From assembly GCA_013400115.1 (NCBI GenBank), contig VXBP01007531.1:1304260-1368259 (forward strand): 64,000 bases of DNA. The letters are read 5' to 3'. Positions 38,601 to 50,864 of the stretch are shown piece by piece (within the stretch, counting starts at the first letter, position 1; the number at the start of each line of letters is the position of its first letter). The notes under the pieces are model-generated. The model was not told the origin of the DNA. It saw nothing but the letters and a program-made list of their open reading frames with translations, and ran no database searches. A program made the translations under genes and the position numbers. The DNA is from Rhinopomastus cyanomelas. Taxonomy: Eukaryota > Chordata > Aves > Bucerotiformes > Rhinopomastidae.

Positions 38601-41600
38601 ACATGTAAAAGAAGTTTGCTTCTTTACTCTCATATGAAGGTTTCAGAGAACTGGAGTCCTGGTGTCAACAGTACACTAATTATAGAGAAAAATCCAGAAA
38701 TAGATATTTTTTCAGCTAGTTTCACAGCAAGTGGAAGTTACAACCCTTAAAATACAGCTACCTAATTTTAGATGGTTTAATACATCAGTCTGATATCTTC
38801 CTAGCCATTCTGATGCTCTCAACAGATGCCTTATCACCAAGCCAGGCAGGCTGACTGCACCTCCCTTTATACCAATCTCTTTGCAAATCAGGTCTATTTT
38901 CTTTAAACACCAGTAGACACCATTAAACTGTCAAATACTCTGACAGGACACAATAAAAACCTACGCCAACATGATGATTTAGAACCTGAAATAACCTTTT
39001 ATTAGCAGGAACGGAGTAAGTTTTGTAATTTCATCTTCCTGTTTCTATCTCTTTACCTAATAAAATCCAGGGCAAAGATAACCAAAGAATCAAATACTTA
39101 GGGAAAACTCGAGATGTTAATTCCATTTACTTACACACATCCACATGTAAATACACACCTACACATCCAACACCTCCCGTGCTAGAGCCCCGGCTGACTG
39201 CTCAGAGCTCTGCATTTGAGATAATACAATAAGCAGGAATGACTCCTAGTTCATTTAGTGCCTCTTATGATTCAGTTGGGCAATCAACCGTTTACTAGCA
39301 AGTCCTTCACCGACAATTATGCAACATACCAGAGCAACACCCTCACCAGCAACCTGAGTGCTCTTTGCCTTCTGGTGCCACGAACACCCTTTATGAAAAC
39401 CATTCACATTCCAGCTCCATTCTGAAAACAGCAACAAAAGTCACTGATAGAAGGCAACAGTTTCTGCTGGCGTTTGCAAACAGCAGCAGTGACCTTTACA
39501 GTCTGTGAACTGGCCTTTGAACACTGACTGGAACAGAGACAATTCCAACTGACCCGAGCTCTCTGGCAGCAGCTTGGGTACTAACACGTTTAAACAAGCA
39601 CTTGTGGCACCTTCTACATCAGCTCCTGCGAAGTCCTCTATAAATAGGTCTCTGTTTCCAATAACACAATGATGTCTTTTCCATGAAAAGACTCCTACGG
39701 TATCTAATCTCTCCCCACATGAAAGTTCCTCTGCATTTCAGGTCCTTTCCAACATCTTTTGCTCTGACACTTTTTCCAGCTCCAGCACCCAAAACATTAC
39801 GCAACTTCACCCTGGCATTCAGGGCTGGACTTGAGCCTCTGGATTCACCTGAGTGACTGAAGAAACATCTCCGGACCTCAGCAAGCCCTGGTTGCTGCAC
39901 AATTAACCCTCACTCACAGGAAAAGTCACCTCTGCTTCTGCAGGACCACCACTCCTGCATCTGCAGGATTATTCACAATAAGGCTGTTTGCCAGCTGGGT
40001 CAGAGCCTTTAATACAAAACATGTTACCTCAGAACATTCTGTCTCCAAATAGTTATTAGACAACTCTTCATTAGTATTTAAATTAACCAGCTCGTAACAA
40101 TTGCTTATTAAACACTGGTTTGAGTCAGAGATTCATTTCAGAAGCAGCAGCCACATCAGACATTTTGACCACTGCAAAAAGAGAGTTGGGACAAATCTAG
40201 TTGCTGCTGCTTTGAAAGCAGCGATTTCAGGCACAGGATCTGTTTTCAATGTGCAGTCCCCACGTGTCAGTACAAACAAGTTTCTGTCTGAGGCAAGTGC
40301 CAGTGACAAACACACAAGCTGGTCCTTCAATCACCTCACTAAGAACTGCTTTACATCTAGAGCACTATTTCTCTGTGCAGGCTGTCTGCAAGGGTTTGTT
40401 GTCTGACAGAGCACACACACCTTAACCCATTTACTAGACTCAGCACTGGATTCCTGCTTCACACCATGAAACTCCATACTGGGAGCCTGGGATCATGCTC
40501 AGCAGCTAGATACTCACAGCTCACTGCAAAACTTTCCCCTTAACATTCTGTCTTCCCCTCACATGAAGTAATCCAAGAGCTCTAGGGAACCTCTGCACTC
40601 TCTGGAAAACCACTGATAAAAGACAATCTAGAATCTTTTTCATTAAGAGTCAGAAAAACGAGCAGGACCTAACTCCTGTCCGCAGGTAAATTAACTAAAA
40701 TCAGTAACTATTCAACCAGATTGCTCAGGAGCAGCAGCACCTCTGGGGTGGGGAGCTCCCATTCCTTCTGAAACCCTTGTGTGGGACAACCAGAACCACG
40801 GCAGATCCTAACTGATTCCAAACTGCTCCTAACTGGAGAAGGAAAACACTTTTCTGAATCACACCCAAAGCAATAAGAAAAAATTGCTTGTCAACTTCCA
40901 AAGCAGCATCAGCTTAAAAGGAGGTTTATGAAGAATAAATGACCTGCCATCAGTGGCTGAGGCAGTCTGGTGTTGGTCTGCTACACTGAAACAGTAAACC
41001 AGTAGCAAAACTTTCTTTCCTAAAGTAACCCAGCCTACCAGCTTTAAAACTTTGTAAAGTCTGAGATGAACATGACAATCAAGTGAATGAGTCGATGGTA
41101 TCAGCCACATATTTCCAGTAGGTATTTCCTTTCTCGGTACCTTTCACCAAGACGTAAATCTCAACAAAAACTAACAAATATAAAATTAATCACCTTAATA
41201 CCATTAAAAACAAAAGGACTACTTTATTGCCTCTTTTTTTGTTAAGTAGAGCCAGAAAACAATAAAACTACATGATGATAGTCTCATCCCCAGCACCACC
41301 ATGCCGGTACAGATACCTCCCACACAATTACATGGGAGATTAAAGGGTTCCTCATTACACTCGTCATCATTGCTCTTATTACTATTATTAAATGCGCTTG
41401 CACAAGGATTTTACTAAACTTATTTCAATGATATTACACACCCATTTAAAACTTAACAATTCTTTCATCCAGCGGGGGGGGACCTCAAACCAGGAAGACC
41501 AAACCACATAAACTGTGGAACAACCTCACTTCATAATTTATGCTAATCGCACTCCAACAATTCTTCTTACCAGGGACGGAGCTGCAGACTGCAGCTCAGT

Positions 41601-42940
41601 GAGGAGCTACGCGCCTCAACAATTGGGTATTTCACAGCTTTCTAGCTGTACAGGCCAAACTGAACCCTCCTCTGCTCTTACCGTGAGCCCAAACCACCTT
41701 GCGCACACTCGCTGTTTGATTTCTCTCAGAGCACAGTCGAAATCTCCATAACGATCCCGGCACCTCCACACCGATCGTATAAATGCTAGGAAACCGTACC
41801 AAGCAGCAGTGCAGACAAAGTCTTCAGCGTAATGGTCTGATAACAAGCCAAGCTGCGCTTATTCTCACAGAAAAATCTCTGGGCTGCTTTCCCAGCAGCA
41901 TGAGTGACCACGGCTCTCATCCCAGATTCTTAAAGGATGTGAGCAAAAGCAAAACCAAATGTACACGCATTAAAATAAATTTTAAAACAAGCAAAATAAT
42001 GAACAGACAGTAGTAAAAGGTAAAAAAAACCGCATTAAAAATGCAAACTATCATGCTTTTTGAATTAATTTTCCCCCACCCAATTAACTCCTGTAAAGGA
42101 GCTGAACATGAGCTCTTCCTCCCTATCAGAACAAGAACGTCACACGCACAGAGCCCTGGGTCTGGCAGAGCTCTGCTGCAGGGAGGGGGCTTCAGCACAG
42201 CCCCCTCACACAGGCTGTCCCTGAACTAGCATCACAAGTTGCTGCTTTAGCTGTGCCCTGCCCTGAGCAAGCCCCTCCTTCCCTCCCACATCACCCGTGG
42301 GTGACCAAACCCTCCCCTCCCCTCAACGGACCTCTGCGTGACAGGTGAAATAAGCGAAGGTACTTCCCAACGACCCGGTCCTCACACACAAACTGAACTG
42401 CTCTAAATGTTAAGTGACAGCTGTGGCCAGACTCGAGGTGTCTGCAGCCTCCCCACGGCACAGGGAAACTGCCCGTGACCAGAGCCCGCACAAACGAGCC
42501 CCCAGCACAGAGCGCTTCCAGCCACTTATTTGCGTCAGAAAAGGAAAAACTGAAAGGTCTGGGGTTGGATTTTTTACCTCTTGACCCCAAGCACGCAGTG
42601 AGCGGAAAGCGCTGTGACAGCAGCCGAGGAGCAGCCCCAGAGCCCCACGGCTTCTGCCGACACGGCGACTGTCATCATGAGCGGACAGAAACCCCGCAGC
42701 AACCGGGCACCGGCAGTGGGGCATGGCCCGGGCACCGAGGAAAAGCGGGGGGGTAAGGCCCGGACCCTCCTCAGGGCAGTGCGGGCAGCAGCCGCGTTAA
42801 GGAACCGAATAAACAGCGGGGAGCGGGGCCGCGGAGGGGCAACCCTACGGGCCCGGATGGAAGGTTCTTGCTGTGGACCCCCATGGACAAACACACCCCC
42901 ATCCCCCGTAAGGCCGCGGCCCTCCCACTCGGTCACTCAC

Positions 42941-43012
42941 CAGTGAAAAGAGATTGGAGTGACAGTCCTCCAGGCTGGCCCCGTTCGCCACCCAGTTCGC
43001 CGCCGCGGTCAT
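42941..43012 (-). CDS. MED13L: MED13L coding exon 1 (N-terminal 24 codons)
   Basis: This is the first coding exon of Mediator complex subunit 13-like, a large nuclear protein of the CDK8 kinase module that links the kinase to core Mediator and controls RNA polymerase II transcription. The minus strand reads from ATG (43012-43010) through 24 codons, beginning MTAAANWVANGAS and ending NLFSL, then meets a canonical donor (GTGAGT at 42940-42935). This agrees with the vertebrate MED13L N-terminus as I remember it, and it differs from the paralogue MED13, which starts MSASFVPNGASLEDC. The exon ends in phase 0, and exon 2 starts in phase 0 with AELTGIK, so the join is in frame. The start has A at -3, a good initiation context. 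The exon lies inside a CpG island, as expected for a housekeeping Mediator gene. Only the coding part is given here; the 5' UTR continues to higher coordinates into the assembly gap. Confidence 0.96.
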
Positions 43013-43164
43013 GGTCCCGCTCCTGCCCGGGCCGGGCCGCCAGCGCGGGGCATGTCGGGGGGGCCGAGCCCGGCGCGGGGGGCGATGCCGCGGGCGCGGA
43101 GCAGCGCGGGCCGAGCTGCAGTGGCGCGGCGCGGCCGGCAGGGGGGGGCGCTGCGGGTCGGGGG

Positions 43165-43247
43165 NNNNNNNNNNNNNNNNNNNNNNNNNNNNNNNNNNNN
43201 NNNNNNNNNNNNNNNNNNNNNNNNNNNNNNNNNNNNNNNNNNNNNNN
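43165..43247. other. Assembly gap (83 N) in the promoter island
   Basis: A run of 83 N interrupts the GC-rich block, with G-rich sequence on its left (ggggggggcg, ctgcgggtcg). It lies 153 bases upstream of the MED13L start codon, so it probably hides part of the 5' UTR or core promoter. Open frames drawn across it are meaningless. Confidence 0.99.
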
Positions 43248-43303
43248 CTCGCCGCTCGCCGCTCTGACAGCAATGGCGGCCGCCAGCCGCAGCGCGCTTC
43301 GCC

Positions 43304-43308
43304 ATTGG
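43304..43308 (-). promoter_or_regulatory. CCAAT box (NF-Y type), MED13L promoter
   Basis: The plus strand reads gccattggcc at 43301-43310, giving CCAAT in a good NF-Y context (GGCCAATGGC) on the strand of MED13L. It is about 290 bases upstream of the start codon, a common position in CpG-island promoters. Binding is inferred from sequence only. Confidence 0.6.
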
Positions 43309-43338
43309 CCGCTAGCGCACCATGTGATACGCAACGGT

Positions 43339-43434
43339 GGGCGGGGGCCCGGTGCAAGAGCAGCCCCGCCCGCCGCCGCCGCGGGGTCCGCCAGGCCACT
43401 GAGGTCGCTGTGGTGGGCGCTCAGTGGGCGGGGA
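43339..43434. promoter_or_regulatory. GC-box cluster (SP/KLF type)
   Basis: GC boxes occur at 43339-43348 (gggcgggggc) and 43424-43434 (gtgggcgggga), with a reversed copy at 43364-43372 (ccccgcccg). They sit just upstream of the CCAAT box relative to MED13L and match SP1/KLF sites by sequence. Confidence 0.55.
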
Positions 43435-43493
43435 GCGGCGGGGCCAAGGACGTGGGTCCCGCCCCCCGCCTGTAGTCCGCCCCTTGGCGGGAT

Positions 43494-43500
43494 CTTCCGG
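43494..43500 (+). promoter_or_regulatory. ETS-type site (CTTCCGG)
   Basis: CTTCCGG lies at the upstream edge of the CpG island, matching the core used by GABP/ELK factors in CpG-island promoters. The match is short, so this is only a candidate. Confidence 0.4.
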
Positions 43501-43701
43501 CTCCGCAATGTTATCTCCCGGTCTTGCCGAGTCTCCCCGATGTAATCGGCACCGAGTCGTCCCGATGCTTCAGACTGAGCCCTCAGAGCGGCTTCTCCAG
43601 AGCCGGGATGAGCCCTGAGCGCGGCTGGACCCAAGAACTGGCACCTAAACAGCCCCGAAGCATCGGGAGTCATTAACTTTGTGCAAAGAGACTGGAAAAG
43701 C

Positions 43702-43722
43702 AAATAAATAAATAAATAGATA
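43702..43722. repeat. (AAAT)n microsatellite
   Basis: A run of aaataaataaataaat followed by agat lies where the CpG island gives way to AT-rich upstream DNA. Confidence 0.8.
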
Positions 43723-43902
43723 AACTGCGGTAATAGTGGCCGTCTGGAGAGGAAGAGAGGACAGACGCGAAATAAATTATTGCTAATTAATTTACTTAAT
43801 GATTAATTATTTATATTTAAATGTTATCAAATTATTTTGTAAGCGCATATGGTATTGATAACACTCATATTTATCACATTTTTATAATTTATATCTTTCA
43901 GT

Positions 43903-44375
43903 CTAGCAAGGACTTGGAGCTGTTGAAGAGTCTAGAGGAGGCCACGAGGATGCTCAGAGGGCTGGAGCCCTTCTGCTCTGGGGACAGGCTGAGGGAGTTG
44001 TCGCTGTTCAGCCTGGAGAGGAGAAGGCTTTGAGGGGACCTTAGAGCAGTTTCCAGTACCTGAAGGGGCTACAGGAAAGATGGGGAAGGGCTTTTTACAA
44101 GAGTTTGCAGTGACAGGATGAGGGGGCTGGGTTCAAGCTAAAAGAGGGGAGATGGAGATGAAATAAGCAGAAATCCCTCCCTGTGAGGATGCTGAGCACT
44201 TGAAACAGGTGGCCCAGGGAGGCTGTGGTTGCTCCATCCCTGATAGTGTCCAAAAACCAGTCGGATGGGGCTCTGGGCAACCTGGTCTGGTGAGAGGTGT
44301 CACTGCCCATGGCAGGGGGTTGGCACTGGGTGAGCTCTGAGGTACCTTCCAGCCTTAACCCTTCTGTGATTCAAG
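43903..44375 (+). mobile_element. CR1 LINE fragment just upstream of the MED13L promoter
   Basis: The plus strand has ctagaggaggccacgaggat, ggacaggctgagggagttgt (DRLRELSLFSLERRR) and acctgaaggggctacaggaa. The 3' part includes ccatggcagggggttggcac and ends aacccttctgtgattca, a CR1 terminus. ORF2 is broken after RRL. It lies about 350 bases beyond the CpG island and points away from MED13L. Confidence 0.93.
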
Positions 44376-47300
44376 CACCAAGACCCTGAGCTGATCTGAG
44401 CTCTGCACTGACACGGGACACACAGCTCCAGTGCTGCAGCTTCAAAGATAATTATTGAGCAATTTGGCTCTCACTCCAACACAGTAAAATCCCACATTCT
44501 GATCCAGAGGGAAAAGTTCTCAGCCTGCGCTCAGTGGCCACTTTCTTTATCGTGACTTTGATGTAGGCACCCTTTTGGCAACTCACTGCTCTCAGTAATG
44601 AATGAAGATTAGCATCTGGTGTAATGTCTGAATGGGGTTGTTTGCACTTACCTCACAGTAACGACTCTGAGAGAGTCTGAGGGAGCCAAGCGTGGAAGCC
44701 ACTGAGCTCCATTACACACGCAGACACACTGGTGGATGTTAGTCCAAAGGAAGATTTCCTCAAGCACTGGTTGGTAACACAAATCCTCTGCATGACAAAC
44801 CAAATCCATCCTACCCCATCCCCTTTGCTGTCACTGTGAGCAGGAACCGCAAAGCCTGTGGTTGTGTTAATGAGAAGAAAAGTCTTTTCAGACAGAAATT
44901 AAATATCCACAATATAATTTCTATTTTTACACCTACTCCTTGGCCAAGCAAAACCTATGGTCACCCTAGGGAGAGCCTTTTCTCTGCCTTCAGTTCATTA
45001 AGGAGAATCAAAGTGGCACAAAGACACTGTTAAAGCCCCAGACTCATAAGGAGCTGCACTGACAAGCCCTGTGTAGCTACATCTTTCCATATTAAACTTT
45101 TACAGTTCTCAGTATATTCACAGCAGCATCAGGACCCCATCACTAAAGGATGCCTGGGATACAACAAAGCTTTTGGTGAAGAATCCCTCCTGTTTCTGGT
45201 ATAAAAGAATATCCCTTATCGTGGAAAAAAAATGTTATTATCAAAAGATTTTGAAACTACAAATCATATAACCCTGAGGAAGGTAACCCTACTGTGCAGA
45301 ATCAGACCCTGAAGAATTCATAGTTCTCCTCACTCTCCAAACAGTATTTCTAGTTGTCCACATTCCTCTTCTGCACAATCCAAGCGGGGACAACAGATAC
45401 TTGAATTTCCCATGAGAATGGGAGGTCTGGCACACAGCTGAGGTCCATCTGCACGGGGAGCAATGTTAACAGACCCATGCTGTGCTGCCATGGCCATTTT
45501 TCAGTCTCCTCATGAGTGCTCACTACTCTCTAAATCAAAAATCTTTGGCAAAAGGGAATTACCTGTAACGGGTCAATGCTCTGGAGCTGGAGGGCTGCTC
45601 CTGGCATTTGACCATATCCCTGCACGGCAAAGTTCATTTTGTTTTCAAATTGAGTAAAACGTCATCTCCTGAAGGAGCTTGCCATTCTTTTGACACTATT
45701 ACGCTCAGTGATCACAGGGCAACCATTGCAGTCTAATCATTGACCTCAATGTACCAAACCAGGAGAGTCCCTGTGCTGTCTTCTGCTTTAATCAGAAGAT
45801 GTTCCTGTCACAGACACCAGGGACAAGTGACATTTGCTCACACATCATTATCTCAGGTGGTGTGTGGTGGAACATGTTTCCCAGCTCCAGGAATTAGAGT
45901 TTTATTCCCTGTTTTCTTTTATATCTTTCAAAATTTGATCAACAAGCACAAACAATGACTCTGGGGTTTCTGCTTTCACCAAGTAACCACTTTTCCATAC
46001 TAGCCAGAGCCAGAGACTACTTAAATTAGTCCTGCCAACTCTAAAATGCAGTTCCAAAACTGAGATGCACTTTCCCAGCTCCTGGAGACCAGCTGGGTCA
46101 TACTTGGCCTTCACCGCACAGAGCTGATAAGGGCTCTGGGAAGGAGCCAGCTACCTGCCCTTACACAATGAGTGCAAACAGGGACCTGCGAGCTGCTGGT
46201 GTTCTACACCAACCTTCCCAAAGCTCAGAGGAATGATCAAACCTGTTCTTCCAGGAGGATGGCTCAGCAGTATTGCAGATGTTTTCACCAGCAGGTGTTG
46301 CTTATGCTTCAAACTAAACATGGAGGAAGAAACAAAGATGTCAGGAGGCTAAAGCAGAGCCAGAAGGTCAAGCAGTTGCTTGGCTTCATTTTGTCAAACT
46401 ACAACCAGTTTGCTGGACTTTCACCTCACTTCGACTTATGAAGAGAATATTTACATGAGGAACAGAACTGGCCCGGGCATCAAGTTCAGGTGGGGCTCTC
46501 CCAGCTCTGCAAATGGGGAGTTTGACCCTTCTTGAACTGGAGTTCAGCCACAGTTTGCCAGTGTTCAGAAGAAGCTACATGTGGCATTTCATGCCACAGA
46601 CAACTCATTTCTAGGTAAAACATGTATTTCCATGTATTTGGGTTGGACATGATGGCTCTCAGTAGCTCACACTTCAGCTTTTGCAGTGTAATGACCGTCT
46701 TGTGTCTAGTGAAGGGTCATTTCTAGGGTTTTCTAAATTTTCCTCTCCAGTAGCCAACAGCATCCAGTACAGGAAAAGAGAGGTTGAAGGAGAACAACAG
46801 GAGACCTACATGTTAAAAGCTACACCAGCAAGTGCTCTCTAACTGTTCTACACATCAAAGAGCAACAGAGAATTGTTTTATCTCTGGTCTCCAGTTGCTC
46901 TTCAATAAATTCTACTCAAGTTAATAATTTAATTGAGGAAACCCAAAGTGTTTTAGCCATTCTTCGTCAGTGATTTATGCAGTTTGGTATTGCTGCTTCC
47001 TGTAATAAAGTGCAGCCAAACAGTCCGATTTCAGGTGTGCTCCGGTGCTTCCATTGTCAACTTTTTATGAGGTTGGATTAATCTCCTAAGTGATTTTTAA
47101 TTCACCCAGTAATTACATTTTTTTGCTCGAGTGTTTACAAATAACTGCTTGTAACAATTTGGGTTTGAAACCAGAAACATTTTAATGGCACAAATTGAAG
47201 AAAAAACCCCAAACCCAACCCCTAAACAACCAAACTTGTTCAGTGGGATAAAGAAATGATCTACTTTTAACATAATAATTTGCACATTACATTTGTAATA

Positions 47301-47709
47301 AAGAGTTTGGGATTGTTTTTTAATACGTGCTGATAACCTAATTGCCTGGAAACCAACCTCTTCATTTTATTGAGACAGAGGAACAATTACATCAGTAAGT
47401 TTATTTATTCCTAGTAAAGACCCCAAAAAATCACGTCAGTTTTAAAACAAGGCACTGATTATGTGAAGGGATGGGTGCTTTTAAGAGGAAAATAAAAACA
47501 TAACAGAGGCATTTGCAGAAACCTACGGAGTCTCTGACACCCATCCCTACAGAAATAGCTATAGAAACTACACATATTTTAAATCAAAATTATTCACCTG
47601 GGTTATTTTGTAGAGCACAAAAGCCAGTCCAGCGCAGCCCATCTGACTCCAAGCCTCCCCATCTGTGTGATCAGAGGTTTCTGTGGTATGTGAGCATTGT
47701 CCTTTCACA

Positions 47710-47735
47710 AGCAGCAGCAACAGCAGCAGCAGCAG
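47710..47735. repeat. (CAG)n microsatellite, interrupted
   Basis: About eight CAG units with one CAA interruption lie in the upstream flank of MED13L. They fall in an open frame of 94 codons that looks like chance, so I do not read them as a glutamine tract. Confidence 0.85.
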
Positions 47736-48250
47736 TCACAGTCCACTGGGACTTGATGGAGTTTCTGTTCCTTTTCCAGGATGAAGAAAAGACCTAACGT
47801 AGGCTGCTGCCTGATGCGATGCTGGACCCCACAGTGCTGATACCACAGGGGTTCTGCAAATGCCTTTCACAAATAAGGAGCTTCAAGTGACCAAATCTGT
47901 TGATGATGCTGGGACTTCTCACATGGACAAGACTGTTGTAGGGTTATGACCCGGGGTGGGCTCAGGAAAGCTCATGCCTGGCAGAGGTCAGTGTTTCAAC
48001 ACACCTCGTGAGAGCTACACGCACCAGCCTTCAACAATTTGCTCACAGGAACACGCTCTGCAGAGCAGATTGAGGGAAGATTAATGACCTGGAAAGGCAA
48101 TTTGGGGACGTTTTCCCACCTACAACATAATGTTGAAAGAAATCTGCAAACTGTTGGATTAAGTGAAGGTCATATCATTAGGGAAGTGGAGAGAGACAAA
48201 GTTCAAGTTGATGGGTGAGTCATACTGACGAGAACAAGACATTTAAGCTG

Positions 48251-48280
48251 GCAAAGCAGAGGCAAAGCAGAGGCAAAGCT
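48251..48280. repeat. 11-bp tandem repeat GCAAAGCAGAG
   Basis: Two exact copies and a third partial copy lie head to tail in intergenic DNA. Confidence 0.8.
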
Positions 48281-50647
48281 GTACATGGAACTGAAAGAAA
48301 AAGCTTCTATATTTTTATCAAAAACCAAACCAATTATCGTGGTAGCCCCTTGTCCTCTGGATTGTATAAGATAGAAGGGAGGCAAGAAGGGATGTGGTGG
48401 CAGGCAAGAGGAGTCTAGACAAGGTCTTTTACTGTCTAGAAAGAGAAAAGGTCATCTCTTCCTGCTATAGATGAAGTAGCAGCAGGATTTGAGAGAGAGC
48501 AGTGAACAGAGGCAGGAACAGAGAGAGAAAGGAAGGCGTCAGCAGTGCCTGACTTGCCATGAAGAGTTGTACTAGTACCATGGTGCTGTCACTGGTGAGG
48601 TAAGTGTGAGGGACTCAGGATGGCGAAATCTGGCTCTGTGAAATTTCAGTTGCCAGCAACCAATCCAAGAAAAGGCGAGTAAGGTCTCTAGAAATGTGGT
48701 TTTGGATGGGAGGATAAGAGCAGTACAAGAGCACAGAAGGAGATTGATTTCTTTCCTACATCACAGTGATATTTAGATGACATTTCAGGTCTAACTGGTA
48801 GGGATGAAGCAAATAGCAAAATGCAAACCGTTACTTTCAAGAAAATGTAATGCTAAAAATAAAAGTTGCTGGAAATAGGGAGCGATAAGATGAAAAAGCA
48901 CAGCTGCAGGCAGTCCCATGGACAAGGTGCCATTTGATAGTCAAAACACTGTCACAGGGGGAGTGGGTGTTCACTGGGGGTTTTTTTATTTAAACAAAAA
49001 GAAGGAGAGTTCCCTGTGTGTCACAGAGGCCTTTGAGAACTGGAGTTGTGTGTGCATTTCAGGACAGGGTGAATTGGCCAGTGAGGTCTTGCAGAAGCAG
49101 TTACCCAAGGCAGCCAAAGGACAGTGTTTATCTGTAGTTGGAGGTAAGGAGCAACCTGATGGTTTCTGAGAGACATGACAGTAAATTCTCATTTAAATAT
49201 CCTGCAGAACCAAAGCAAATGAGCTCTTTGGAAAAAAACAGAGACGCAAATGACAACTGAAAGTCTTTGGGAATGAAAGGGGAGCATGAATCAGGCAAAA
49301 TGGCAAATGCTTTTTCATTGTAAATAATTCTTGTGCTCAAACAAGAATCGTGATGTTGGCCAGATACCCTGTGTTATGGATAAACACACCTGAGTTTCTA
49401 AAGGCTTTAATAATCTAACATGAAGCTCCTACTAGCCCTCCAGGCAGAGGATGGGCCTGTTGGGTCATGGTTTCATACCATCAAAGAGAGAGATTTCATC
49501 TTTCATATGTTGTTGTGCTCGCTTGGTAAGAATTCAGCTTATTAAAAGGTGCTAAATAAGATACAGGATAAAAATACTATGAGGGGGGGGAAAAAGAGAA
49601 GATTTCAAGCTAAAAGGCAAAGCAAATATGGAAATAACATTTGGCAAACACATTCTGAGAACAAAACTCCACGTTTATTTATTGGAATAGCTTCTAGGGT
49701 AAGTCTGGCTAGGTAATGTAGCTGGATGTGCTCTGACCCTAGAAGCAGCCAGTCAGGCAACACCCAGTGCAGCACATGTGGAATGTGCAGCTCTTGGCAC
49801 GGCAGCTCAGATATTCAAATTGGCCCATAAATCTGAGCACTGGGGTTTTTTCAGTGTCTTATTTTATCTGGATTAAGGTCCTCTTTTCCTTTGGCATTCA
49901 GAGGTGTTTATGGATGTAAAAACAACCATTGCAAGACAGTGCCCTGAAGTATATGTGGGCTCCTCCTGATAAGTGGACAAGGTTTACTCTGCAGCTTAAA
50001 ATTAACACTCTTGGTAATTCTAAAAATCATTTTGCATTGGCAGGAAAAGAGACAGTAAAGTTTCTGTTGTGAGTGCTAAGAAATCTCTCTGAGTTTTTAA
50101 GTTCTATTACAAAACAGGGCAATAAAAGCTATGGTTAATGGTCTGTGATCACTGACCGCGTTAGAGCCTGAGCTGTAGGATCTCTCTGTCTCTGTTTTTT
50201 GTCATCATACAACTCTTCCCCTCACTATATTCTTTCTTACTTCTCTAGAGTATTTGTTCCTCTTGTAGCAAACCGTGCAATTTCCAGGCTGCGGGTTCAA
50301 GTTAATCTAACGGACTCCACAACCCTTCTGTAAAGTGAGGCACCATAGAGAAAGTTTAAAAAAACTTAAATAATTTTAAATTACCATTATAATCTGAAGA
50401 AGGAGTTGATAACTCCCAGTCACAGGTTATTTTGCTTTTTTGTTTTATACTCATGACTTGGAATTATAGTGAGGGCCTGATCCTGCAGTGAGACGTGAAT
50501 AGAAGCTCTGAGAGAGTTGACTTTAACTCATCCTGCAGCTGTTCGGATTCTTTGACTGAACTCTGCTGTAGACACTTCCACAGAGCTGGAAGGGTGAAAA
50601 CTCGGATTTTTCAGCAGGCAGAAGAACAATGTCTTTAAAGGCGAAGG

Positions 50648-50864
50648 CTAGACTGGATATTAGGAACTTATTCCTCACAGGAAGAGTGATCAGACACGGC
50701 CCAGGGCAGTGGTGGAGTCCCAGTCCCTGGAGTTGTTGAAGGACAGACTGCCTGTGGCCCTTAGTGCCCTGGTCTGGGCAATGTGGTGATGTTAGGTCAT
50801 GGGCCGAGCTGGATGATCTTGGAGTTCTTTTCCAGCCTCGATGATTGTTTGATTCTGTCATTCC
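50648..50864 (+). mobile_element. CR1 3' fragment
   Basis: The sequence runs from tagactggatattaggaact and ccagggcagtggtggagtcc to ttttccagcctcgatgattg and ends in gattctgtcattcc. It belongs to the same subfamily as the copies at 53.4 and 58.6 kb, which share the GATTCTGTCATTC end. Confidence 0.9.

Larger units (their letters stand above)
24475..42940 (-). other. MED13L: MED13L intron 1 (complete)
   Basis: This is 18,466 bases between the exon 1 donor (GTGAGT) and the exon 2 acceptor (TTACAG). It holds three CR1 insertions, of which the one at about 31.44-35.76 kb is nearly full length and antisense to MED13L. The rest is AT-rich unique sequence with short simple repeats. I found no exon, tRNA or recognisable small RNA in it. 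The last 340 bases next to exon 1 belong to the CpG island. Confidence 0.9.
42600..43560 (-). promoter_or_regulatory. MED13L: CpG-island promoter and 5' UTR of MED13L
   Basis: A sharp GC- and CpG-rich block surrounds exon 1, between AT-rich intron on one side and AT-rich upstream DNA (from about 43680) on the other. It contains GC boxes, a reversed CCAAT box, an ETS-type CTTCCGG and an AATGGCGGC stretch at 43272-43280 that resembles a YY1 site. There is no TATA box near the start codon, which fits dispersed CpG-island initiation. The transcription start cannot be placed, because 83 unknown bases lie between the start codon and the motif cluster. The boundaries are judged by eye. The island could also drive an antisense transcript, as many such promoters do, but I see no plus-strand gene to support this. 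Confidence 0.85.
44376..50647. other. CR1-free intergenic stretch
   Basis: No exon with plausible splice sites and no RNA gene is recognisable. It holds the CAG and 11-bp repeats and an AT-rich block at about 46880-47110 described in the findings. Confidence 0.6.

Noticed and set aside
42845..43703. Long open frames of 184-256 codons on both strands over the CpG island
   Set aside because: They run through the N gap and owe their length to GC-rich sequence with few stops. Only the 24 codons of MED13L exon 1 on the minus strand are supported.
47513..47797. CAG repeat read as a polyglutamine or polyalanine coding tract
   Set aside because: The frame has no conserved context and the repeat is short and interrupted. 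An intergenic microsatellite is the simpler reading.
50285..50305. GGTTCAAGTTA resembling a tRNA B box
   Set aside because: There is no matching A box or cloverleaf around it, so it is a chance match.
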